Below are positions 1-5,399 of a DNA stretch of 6,029 nucleotides, piece by piece; within the stretch, counting starts at the first letter, position 1, and each line of letters begins with the position of its first letter. The position numbers and the translations under genes are program-made. The notes under the pieces are model-generated. The model ran no database searches and was not told where the DNA came from. It saw only the letters and a list, made by a program, of their open reading frames with translations. The DNA lies in contig JAKACS010000220.1 of the NCBI GenBank assembly GCA_021821235.1, positions 1 to 6,029 on the forward strand. Reading direction: 5' to 3'. The DNA comes from Bacillota bacterium. GTDB lineage: Bacteria; Bacillota; Bacilli; Bacillales_B; DSM-18226.

Positions 1-16
1 GAATCGGGGGAACTAG
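1..16 (+). CDS. fliJ: 3' end of upstream gene, probably fliJ (partial)
   Basis: Reading from base 2, the sequence gives Asn-Arg-Gly-Asn followed by a TAG stop at 14-16, directly before the ylxF ATG at 17. In Bacillus fla/che operons the gene just upstream of ylxF is fliJ, which encodes the export chaperone/escort protein acting with the FliI ATPase. Only four codons are visible, so the assignment rests on synteny and on the abutting stop/start. The other two frames also close soon, at TGA 21-23 and TGA 40-42, so another C-terminus is possible. Confidence 0.45.
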
Positions 17-649
17 ATGGTGAAAAAACAAATGAACAATGAAGTAACTGAAAAAGAGATTGAACGAAAAAAACCGTTTCAGTGGTTTGTCTTTGTGATC
101 TTGATTCCTCTTTTGTTTGCGATTGCAGTAGCGCTTATTGTTACAACTTTTGCCGGCATTAATGTCTTTAGCACTGCAAAAGATTTAAGCGGTAAATTGC
201 CATTTGTTAGCAGCGTTTTTTCAAAAAACTCGTCTAGCACTGCAAATAAAAAAGCGGTGAACGACAACATCAGTTTACAAGCTCAAGTCAAAGACGATGA
301 AGCGAAAATTTCTCAATTGCAGGCAAAATTGCAAAGCAAGGATCAGGAAATTCAGCGGGCACAGCTTGAAAATAATAGGCTGCAGCAGGAAATAGACAGC
401 CTGAATGCAAATCAAAAAGAAAGCAAGCGGGCGCTCACCGATCTGGTGACAACCTATGAAACCATGTCGCCGAAAAAAGCAGCACCCATTATCGGAAAAA
501 TGACCGATTCGGAAGCGCTAAAAATTTTATCAAGTGTAAAACCTGAAATTCTTGCAAGCATTATGGAGAATATGGATCCTACTCAAGCAGCAAGATTTAC
601 CGAATTGTTGACAAAACAAAATGCTGTAAGTCAACAAAGCACACCATAG
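17..649 (+). CDS. ylxF: YlxF, membrane-anchored coiled-coil protein with MotE/MgtE-N-like C-terminal domain
   Basis: This 210-aa protein sits between fliJ and fliK, as ylxF does in B. subtilis. A short basic cytoplasmic N-terminus (residues 1-20) is followed by one membrane segment at about 23-46. A linker rich in Ser and Lys comes next, then a heptad-like coiled coil at about 84-148, rich in Gln, Glu, Leu and Lys. The C-terminal helical domain (about 150-199) begins MSPKKAAPIIGKM and contains MDPTQAARF; this resembles the MgtE N-terminal/MotE-type domain. The topology predicts an N-in anchor with the rod and C-terminal domain outside the membrane. Synteny suggests a flagellar role, perhaps around the stator or basal body, but the precise function is not established. 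ATG 17 has GGGGG at 6-10 upstream; an in-frame ATG at 32 is a weaker alternative. Confidence 0.88.
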   Translation: MVKKQMNNEVTEKEIERKKPFQWFVFVILIPLLFAIAVALIVTTFAGINVFSTAKDLSGKLPFVSSVFSKNSSSTANKKAVNDNISLQAQVKDDEAKISQLQAKLQSKDQEIQRAQLENNRLQQEIDSLNANQKESKRALTDLVTTYETMSPKKAAPIIGKMTDSEALKILSSVKPEILASIMENMDPTQAARFTELLTKQNAVSQQSTP

Positions 650-689
650 AGTTTCAAAAACCTAAACGTGGAATAGGAGGTGTCAATCT

Positions 690-1919
690 ATGGCAATTTC
701 AGTACTAGGATTGAGTGGAACCAAGACGGCTGGTTCAGCGGCTGAAACTCACAATAAGCCGGTTAAAAATTTCAGTCAGTTCATTTTATCTGCTCTAGGC
801 AGTCAACCATCGCCGGCAGCAAAAAGTAATCACCAATTGAATACGAAAGGACAGTCACAAGCGAGCGGCCTTCTTGCTTTCTTAAATCAAGCAGATTTAA
901 AAACTATTCCTGGAGGTGAAGAACTGCTTAAACAGTTGTTTGCAAATCCTAATGCCGATTTGCTGCAAATGGCCAAAGATTTTCTCGGGATCACTGAACA
1001 GAAATGGACTGAAATGATTGCGAATTTTGGTGCAAAGCCAAAGGAAAAGGCTGCAGACGGTCAAGATCTCCTCGAAGCGATTTTAGCCGGCCTTGCTGCG
1101 ATGCCTGCAAGCCAGTTGTTTTCCGTTTTGAACGAAAATACACAGCTGATTGTGAAAACGGCAAAGTTAATCGATTTACTGGCTGCTGCAGGGAAAAATG
1201 GAACGGAGCTTCAAACATTGCCGGCCTTTTTGGGGAAAATCACGGAAATGATTCAAAATTTTCAGGTAGTTAACCAAAACGAAGGAAGACGGCAGTATCT
1301 GGAGCAAACTTTTTCCAAAACGGCAGAAGTAATCAATAAAGCATCTGGAGCAGATTCCAAACAAGCCAGTTTGGAAAAAAATCTCGTAATAAAGCAGCCG
1401 GAATGGAATGGAAATCCCTTCGGAGCTTTGATTTGGGTTAAGCCACAAATGGCCTTAGGGTCAGCTAGTTTGCCCAACAAGCCGATAACAGCAGCTGATT
1501 TGCAACAGCAATTCCAGGCAATTTTGGCGAAAAGTCAGTTTTCAAAAACAGACGGCCTGCAAAAATTATTCATTAAACTCTATCCAGAGCAATTGGGGTC
1601 AATAAGGATTGAACTGACACAAAAAGATCAGACAATCGTTGCGAAAATCCTTACTTCAACCAATTTGGCAAAAGATGCACTTGAATCAAATGTAAATGGT
1701 TTAAAGCAGGCATTTGCAGTCCAAAACATCTTGGTTGATCGTATTGAAATTGCCCAACAGCCATCGTTTCCTGAGCGTTTTTTGAAAGATGGCCGCGACC
1801 ATGGAGAAAATCAGCAACAGCAGGAAAGACAAGGACAGCAGCAATCTAAATCCCATGAAGAGGATGAAAATGGGTTTACTCTTTCGCTTGAGTCAGCTTT
1901 ATTAAATATAGAAGTGTAG
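690..1919 (+). CDS. fliK: Flagellar hook-length control protein FliK
   Basis: FliK is exported by the flagellar type III apparatus, measures hook length and switches export specificity from hook to filament subunits. The 409-aa product has a long, poorly conserved Ala/Gln/Lys-rich N-terminal part (1 to about 280). The conserved C-terminal Flg_hook domain follows at about 283-357, with the signature KLYPEQLGSIRIEL (PEQLG at 299-303) and a later VNGLKQAF segment. After it comes a hydrophilic tail at about 368-395, rich in Gln and Glu, and a final short hydrophobic stretch. There is no N-terminal signal peptide, as expected for a flagellar export substrate. The ATG has an excellent Shine-Dalgarno AGGAGGTG at 675-682 with a 7-nt spacer. 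Its position between ylxF and flgD supports the call. Confidence 0.93.
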   Translation: MAISVLGLSGTKTAGSAAETHNKPVKNFSQFILSALGSQPSPAAKSNHQLNTKGQSQASGLLAFLNQADLKTIPGGEELLKQLFANPNADLLQMAKDFLGITEQKWTEMIANFGAKPKEKAADGQDLLEAILAGLAAMPASQLFSVLNENTQLIVKTAKLIDLLAAAGKNGTELQTLPAFLGKITEMIQNFQVVNQNEGRRQYLEQTFSKTAEVINKASGADSKQASLEKNLVIKQPEWNGNPFGALIWVKPQMALGSASLPNKPITAADLQQQFQAILAKSQFSKTDGLQKLFIKLYPEQLGSIRIELTQKDQTIVAKILTSTNLAKDALESNVNGLKQAFAVQNILVDRIEIAQQPSFPERFLKDGRDHGENQQQQERQGQQQSKSHEEDENGFTLSLESALLNIEV

Positions 1920-1923
1920 GTGG
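1918..1923 (+). promoter_or_regulatory. Ribosome binding site for flgD, overlapping the fliK stop
   Basis: AGGTGG at 1918-1923 includes the last two bases of the fliK TAG stop (1917-1919). It directly touches the ATG at 1924 but lies 6 nt before the second in-frame ATG at 1930. Normal spacing therefore favours 1930 as the flgD start. Ribosomes finishing fliK would stop on this site, which suggests translational coupling of fliK and flgD. Confidence 0.6.
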
Positions 1924-1929
1924 ATGAAG

Positions 1930-2355
1930 ATGGCAAATACAATTGATGCAACGTATATGCTAAAAAATACGCAAAATCAACCAAAAACAACGGGAGCAAG
2001 CTCGCTTGGAAAAGATGATTTTTTAAAGATTTTGATGACACAACTGCAGAATCAGGATCCCCTCAATCCGCTTCAGGATAAGGATTTTATTGCACAAATG
2101 GCAACTTTCTCTACACTCGAACAAATTACTAATTTAGGGGCATCGATGGACAAGTTTGTTACCTCAAATCAGCAAAATCAGCTCCAACAAGCTTCAGCAT
2201 TGATTGGAAAAACGGTTACGTTCCTAAATGATCAGCAACTAACTCAATCAGCACTTGTTCAATCTGTTTCGCTTAAGGATGGAAATGTCTTTTATCAATT
2301 GGATGATCCAGGGAAAACAACTGTACAGTCGACTCAAATAACAAAAATCGAATGA
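1930..2355 (+). CDS. flgD: Flagellar hook assembly (cap/scaffold) protein FlgD, short Bacillus type
   Basis: FlgD is exported and sits at the tip of the growing hook, where it promotes assembly of FlgE subunits. The product is 141 aa from ATG 1930 (143 aa if the ATG at 1924 is used). It carries the conserved FlgD N-terminal domain: SSLGKDDFLKILMTQLQNQD at about 24-43 followed by PLNP, then QMATFSTLEQITNL at about 56-69. A short C-terminal part starts around LIGKTVTFLND (91-101). The larger FlgD proteins of enteric bacteria have an extra C-terminal Ig-like/tudor-like region; this one is short, as in B. subtilis. The gene begins just after fliK and precedes flgE, the standard order. Confidence 0.92.
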   Translation: MANTIDATYMLKNTQNQPKTTGASSLGKDDFLKILMTQLQNQDPLNPLQDKDFIAQMATFSTLEQITNLGASMDKFVTSNQQNQLQQASALIGKTVTFLNDQQLTQSALVQSVSLKDGNVFYQLDDPGKTTVQSTQITKIE

Positions 2356-2456
2356 CCGATTGGATGTTTGAAATGGAAAGTGCTCGAGTTCAATATTTAA
2401 AGGCTGAACCGTTTATCGGTGGCCGTAGGCTGCAGACAGACCGAGGTAGCTGGTAA
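2352..2456 (+). CDS. Doubtful 34-codon ORF between flgD and flgE
   Basis: An ATG at 2352 overlaps the flgD TGA stop as ATGA and opens a 34-residue frame ending at TAA 2454-2456. The peptide starts MTDWMFEME and ends LQTDRGSW, with three Trp/Phe-containing stretches and no membrane segment. I do not recognise it. There is no Shine-Dalgarno sequence before 2352, nor before the internal ATGs at 2364 and 2373, so translation would depend on coupling with flgD. It fills most of the 120-bp flgD-flgE gap. It may be a real coupled micropeptide, a degraded gene remnant, or chance. Confidence 0.2.
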   Translation: MTDWMFEMESARVQYLKAEPFIGGRRLQTDRGSW

Positions 2457-2475
2457 ATAGAAGGGAGAAAACAAA

Positions 2476-3675
2476 ATGCTTCGTTCATTGTATTCAGGAA
2501 TTAGCGGAATGAAAAACTTTCAGACAAAGCTGGATGTCATCGGCAACAATATTGCAAATGTTAATACATATGGGTTTAAAAAGGGGCGCGTTACCTTTAA
2601 AGATGCAATGAATCAAACAATTGCCGGAGCAAGTGCGGCTCAAAACAACCGAGGCGGAAAAAACCCGATACAGGTTGGCCTTGGCTCGACGATTGCAAGC
2701 ATTGACTCTGTCCAAACCCAATCGAGCTTTCAAACGACCGGAAGAGCCCTTGATTTAGCTGTTTCCGGTGATGGCTATTTTATTGTGAAGCAAGGTAATG
2801 CCCAATACTTTACCCGTGCGGGGAACTTTTACCTTGACAATAATGGTACGCTTGTAAATGCGGATGGAATGAAAGTGCAATCGATAAAGAACGGAATCCT
2901 TCAGGATATTACGGTAAATGTGAATGCAGTTTTACCGGCAAAGCAGACTACGGCCATCACGATGGCGGGAAATTTGCCTGTAGATGCCAAAGGTGATACA
3001 AAACTCGTTCAGCAAATTCAAGTTGTTGATGATTCAGGGACAGCCCATACCCTTGATATGACGATTAAATCAATTGACCCGACAACAGGAAATTGGGATG
3101 TGTCGTTTACAGATAATACGCTTGATGATCCAACGGCAAATATTGTCAATCAGCCGATTAAGATCGATCCGAACAACCCGGCTGCTGATACACTAATTGC
3201 ACTAAAAGTGAATGATGGCACAGGAAACCCGAAGCCACTAAACGTGAATTTTTCACAAAGAAATTTGACGATGACGGCCGGAAGCATTGATGCCCAAGCA
3301 ACAACTGACGGCAATCTGCAAGGATCGCTTGAAAGCTTTAATATTGGCTCGGATGGAGTAATTAATGGTGTATTTTCAAATGGCTCAGTCCTTCCGCTTG
3401 GACAGCTTGCGCTTGCAAAATTTAGCAATCCATCTGGGCTGGATAATGCTAGCGGAAATTTATTTCGCCAATCAGTAAACTCAGGTGTGGCCAATATCAA
3501 TACGCCTGGTAATGGCCGCGGGACGATCGCAGCAGGCTCGCTTGAAATGTCCAATGTCGATCTCTCCGAAGAATTTACCGAAATGATTGTTGCTCAGCGC
3601 GGTTTCCAGGCAAACACAAAAATCATTACGACTTCTGATGAAATTTTGCAAGAGCTAGTAAACTTAAAACGATAA
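2476..3675 (+). CDS. flgE: Flagellar hook protein FlgE
   Basis: FlgE is the structural subunit of the hook, the universal joint between rod and filament, and is exported by the flagellar type III system. The 399-aa product opens with the rod/hook family signature: MLRSLYSGISGM, then GNNIANVNTYGFKK at 23-36. A second conserved block, FQTTGRALDLAVSGDGYFIV, lies at 85-104. A FlaE-type variable outer domain spans roughly 155-275. The conserved C-terminal helix (354-399) includes LEMSNVDLSEEFTEMIVAQR and GFQANTKII. The length is close to enteric FlgE (about 400 aa) and well above the rod protein FlgG (about 260 aa), which together with synteny favours FlgE. Older Bacillus annotations may call this position FlgG. 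ATG 2476 has AAGGGAG at 2461-2467 with an 8-nt spacer and an in-frame stop at 2458-2460. Confidence 0.92.
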   Translation: MLRSLYSGISGMKNFQTKLDVIGNNIANVNTYGFKKGRVTFKDAMNQTIAGASAAQNNRGGKNPIQVGLGSTIASIDSVQTQSSFQTTGRALDLAVSGDGYFIVKQGNAQYFTRAGNFYLDNNGTLVNADGMKVQSIKNGILQDITVNVNAVLPAKQTTAITMAGNLPVDAKGDTKLVQQIQVVDDSGTAHTLDMTIKSIDPTTGNWDVSFTDNTLDDPTANIVNQPIKIDPNNPAADTLIALKVNDGTGNPKPLNVNFSQRNLTMTAGSIDAQATTDGNLQGSLESFNIGSDGVINGVFSNGSVLPLGQLALAKFSNPSGLDNASGNLFRQSVNSGVANINTPGNGRGTIAAGSLEMSNVDLSEEFTEMIVAQRGFQANTKIITTSDEILQELVNLKR

Positions 3676-3680
3676 GTTAA

Positions 3681-3687
3681 GGGAGGG
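3681..3687 (+). promoter_or_regulatory. Distant Shine-Dalgarno sequence for swrD
   Basis: GGGAGGG at 3681-3687 is the only strong Shine-Dalgarno match in the flgE-swrD gap. It lies 35 nt before the GTG start at 3723, too far for normal use. No start codon lies at normal distance after it. The 24-nt hairpin at 3688-3711 begins on the very next base; if it folds, the effective spacer falls to 11 nt. A weak local GGA at 3714-3716 could act instead. Confidence 0.5.
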
Positions 3688-3711
3688 AAGGTTATAGTTT
3701 TTTATAACCTT
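3688..3711 (+). repeat. Perfect 9-bp inverted repeat (RNA hairpin) before swrD
   Basis: AAGGTTATA (3688-3696) is the exact reverse complement of TATAACCTT (3703-3711), with a 6-nt loop GTTTTT. The stem has two G-C pairs, so it is of modest stability. No T-run follows it, so it is not a normal intrinsic terminator, and downstream operon genes continue at once. It lies exactly between the GGGAGGG and the swrD start region. It may bring the ribosome binding site near the GTG, modulate swrD translation, or mark an RNA processing point. Confidence 0.7.
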
Positions 3712-3722
3712 GCGGAATAGTT

Positions 3723-3944
3723 GTGATTAAAGTAACTCGCTTAAACGGAAAAACATTTAGTTTAAATGCCTTATATATTGAAACGATTGAGGCCTTCCCG
3801 GATACAACCATAACTCTTGCCAATGGCAAAAAGTATGTTGTAAAGGAGACAGAAGAGGAAGCGATTCGATTGGTTACCAAGTTCTACCGATCTATCAACC
3901 TTCTCGGACATCTTCAATTGGAGGAGGAAGAGAATATTGAATAA
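3723..3944 (+). CDS. swrD: Flagellar motor power protein SwrD (FlbD/YlzI family)
   Basis: This 73-aa protein begins (V/M)[19 protein letters not shown] and continues with [18 protein letters not shown], the hallmark of the FlbD/YlzI family. It ends in an acidic tail (LEEEENIE). In B. subtilis the homologue SwrD is needed for swarming and is thought to raise flagellar motor power with the stator; it is unrelated to the Caulobacter regulator FlbD. The start is GTG: an in-frame TAA at 3705-3707 blocks extension, and no ATG or TTG lies between it and the GTG. The ribosome binding site is unusual (see 3681-3711). The stop overlaps the fliL start by 8 nt, and the acidic tail codons double as the fliL Shine-Dalgarno sequence. 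Confidence 0.9.
   Translation: MIKVTRLNGKTFSLNALYIETIEAFPDTTITLANGKKYVVKETEEEAIRLVTKFYRSINLLGHLQLEEEENIE
3920..3930 (+). promoter_or_regulatory. Ribosome binding site for fliL inside swrD
   Basis: GGAGGAGGAAG at 3920-3930 lies within the Glu-rich last codons of swrD. It gives a strong Shine-Dalgarno match about 9 nt before the TTG at 3937. It supports TTG as the fliL start and coupling with swrD. Confidence 0.65.
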
Positions 3945-4359
3945 AAAACTTGTCCAAACCATGACTCTGATATTGCTGGTTATTGCCTTAATCGGCACAG
4001 GAGCAGCAGTATATATCACGAAATACAGCGGCCAAAACAGTAAGGGTCCAACGATTGATGACATTTTAAAATATTCGGTTGACGTTTCTGAAATTACAAC
4101 GAATCTGGCCAGCGATAATTATGCGAAGATGGCGTTTAAAATTCAGACGGATAGCAAAAAAGCAAAAGATGAGTTAACGAAACGCGATTTTCAAGTCCGA
4201 AATATTATAATTGAAGAGCTTTCTGAAAAAAAAGCAAAAGATCTTCAAGGAAAAGCCGGAAAATTGCAGTTGGAAAATGCCTTAAAAACAAAAATCAACC
4301 AAGTAATGCAGGATGGAAAAGTTGTTCAGGTGTATATAACTGAATCCCTCCTTCAATAA
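3937..4359 (+). CDS. fliL: Flagellar basal-body associated protein FliL
   Basis: FliL is a single-pass inner-membrane protein next to the stator units and supports motor torque. The 140-aa product starts at TTG with MNKKLVQTM. One membrane segment lies at about 8-28 ([17 protein letters not shown]), followed by an extracytoplasmic domain. That domain contains [20 protein letters not shown], a strand typical of the family (FliL proteins carry a stomatin/SPFH-like fold). Near the end come [19 protein letters not shown] and TESLLQ. Length and domain order match Bacillus FliL. The gene overlaps swrD by 8 nt and precedes fliM, the standard order. A run of eight A at 4226-4233 encodes Lys residues and does not break the frame. 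Confidence 0.93.
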   Translation: MNKKLVQTMTLILLVIALIGTGAAVYITKYSGQNSKGPTIDDILKYSVDVSEITTNLASDNYAKMAFKIQTDSKKAKDELTKRDFQVRNIIIEELSEKKAKDLQGKAGKLQLENALKTKINQVMQDGKVVQVYITESLLQ

Positions 4360-4381
4360 AAAATGTTTATTTTACTAAGAT

Positions 4382-4396
4382 GGGGAGGTGAGGAGG
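4382..4396 (+). promoter_or_regulatory. Compound Shine-Dalgarno region of fliM
   Basis: GGGGAGGTGAGGAGG at 4382-4396 holds two overlapping anti-SD matches. GGAGGTGA (4384-4391) is the better one, 6 nt before the TTG at 4398. The second, AGGAGG (4391-4396), is only 1 nt from the TTG and too close for that start. The strength of the site supports the TTG call. Confidence 0.65.
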
Positions 4397-4397
4397 C

Positions 4398-5399
4398 TTG
4401 GCTGGAGAAGTACTGTCCCAAAGCGAAATCGATGCACTATTATCCGCCTTATCAACGGGTGAAATGGATGCCGATGAGTTAAAGAAAGAACAGGCGGAAA
4501 AAAAGGTGCGAGTTTACGACTTTAAACGGGCACTGAGATTTTCGAAAGATCAAATTCGAAGCTTGACCAGAATTCACGAAAATTTTGCAAGGCTGTTGAC
4601 GACATTTTTTTCTGCTCAGCTTCGGACATATGTACAAATTTCCGTAGCTTCGGCTGATCAAATTCCGTATGAGGAATTTATTCGCTCGATTCCGAAGATG
4701 ACCATCTTGAATGTTTTCGAAGTGCCTCCTTTAGAAGGCAGAATTTTAATGGAAGTCAACCCGAATATTGCGTATGCCATGCTTGACCGGATGTTGGGCG
4801 GCCGGGGATCAAGTGTCAATAAGGTAGACACGTTAACAGAAATTGAAACAAAAATCATGTCCAATACATTTGAAAGAGCGATCGAAAATTTACGAGAAGC
4901 ATGGGTCGCATTATGCGAAATCGATCCGCTCTTAACCGATTTCGAGGTAAACCCGCAATTTTTACAAATGGTCTCGCCAAATGAAACAGTCGTGGTGATT
5001 TCCTTGAACACGGTTATCGGTGAAACGAGTGGGATGATTAATATTTGCATTCCACACGTAGTTCTTGAACCAATCATTCCAAGACTTTCCGTCCATTACT
5101 GGATGCAGGCAGAGAAAAAAGAAAAAGAACCAAAGCAAATGGCTGCAATTGAAAAAAGTATCCAGAAAGCGGATGTTCCCGTTAGTGTGGAACTTGGCAA
5201 TTCGGATATTTCAATTCAGGATTTCTTGATGCTGGATACCGGTGATGTAATCGAATTAAACCAAGCAATCGATCAGCCGCTGACGATCAAAATTGGCGGA
5301 ATTCCTAAATTCATTGGCCAGCCTGGAAAATCTAGCAAAAAATTGGCCATTCAAGTCTTGGATATTTTGAAAGGGGGAGACGGAGATGATGAGCGATGA
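4398..5399 (+). CDS. fliM: Flagellar motor switch protein FliM
   Basis: FliM is a C-ring component that binds CheY-P and sets the direction of rotation. The 333-aa product starts at TTG with MAGEVLSQSEIDALLSAL. The EIDALL peptide (10-15) is the CheY-P binding site. The CheC-like middle domain (about 40-230) includes YDFKRALRFSKDQIRSLTRI, FIRSIPKMTILN, the LGGRG loop at 133-137 and SPNETVVVISLNTVIGETSG. A linker rich in Lys and Glu (about 235-255) leads to the C-terminal SpoA domain (about 260-326), which includes VSVELGNSDISIQDFL and GDVIELNQAID and packs in the lower C ring. Length and motif order are typical of Bacillus. The 3' end overlaps fliY by 14 nt. Confidence 0.96.
   Translation: MAGEVLSQSEIDALLSALSTGEMDADELKKEQAEKKVRVYDFKRALRFSKDQIRSLTRIHENFARLLTTFFSAQLRTYVQISVASADQIPYEEFIRSIPKMTILNVFEVPPLEGRILMEVNPNIAYAMLDRMLGGRGSSVNKVDTLTEIETKIMSNTFERAIENLREAWVALCEIDPLLTDFEVNPQFLQMVSPNETVVVISLNTVIGETSGMINICIPHVVLEPIIPRLSVHYWMQAEKKEKEPKQMAAIEKSIQKADVPVSVELGNSDISIQDFLMLDTGDVIELNQAIDQPLTIKIGGIPKFIGQPGKSSKKLAIQVLDILKGGDGDDER

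Noticed and set aside
2368..2397. Possible SigA-type promoter before flgE: TTGAAA at 2368-2373, 18-nt spacer, AATATT at 2392-2397
   Set aside because: The -10 matches only 4 of 6 bases and the spacer is longer than ideal; in AT-rich DNA such pairs arise by chance. I found no SigD-like GCCGATAT element in this gap either.
2416..2444. Hairpin in the flgD-flgE gap (TCGGT at 2416-2420 with ACCGA at 2440-2444)
   Set aside because: Only a 5-bp stem with a 19-nt loop, with no extension on either side; likely chance.
3150..3554. 134-codon open frame on the minus strand inside flgE
   Set aside because: It lies wholly within the well-supported flgE, its product is Pro/Ser-rich with no family resemblance, and it looks like a codon-bias shadow.
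3688..3711. Intrinsic terminator after flgE
   Set aside because: The T residues are in the loop rather than after the stem, the stem is AU-rich, and operon genes continue directly downstream.
3710..3730. Six-codon frame from TTG 3710 overlapping the swrD start
   Set aside because: It lies partly in the hairpin, has no properly spaced ribosome binding site and is too short to support.
3771..4064. 97-codon minus-strand frame across swrD/fliL with hydrophobic stretches
   Set aside because: The hydrophobic part is partly the complement of the FliL membrane segment, and both sense genes are well supported.
4226..4233. Run of eight A in fliL, a possible slippage site (shorter A7/T7 runs occur in fliM)
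   Set aside because: The reading frame is intact and the product has normal length and end; such runs are common in Lys-rich AT-rich genes, and nothing shows a functional shifted product.
4658..5077. 139-codon open frame on the minus strand inside fliM
   Set aside because: It is antisense to the conserved fliM middle domain, with no recognisable protein family; a shadow frame.
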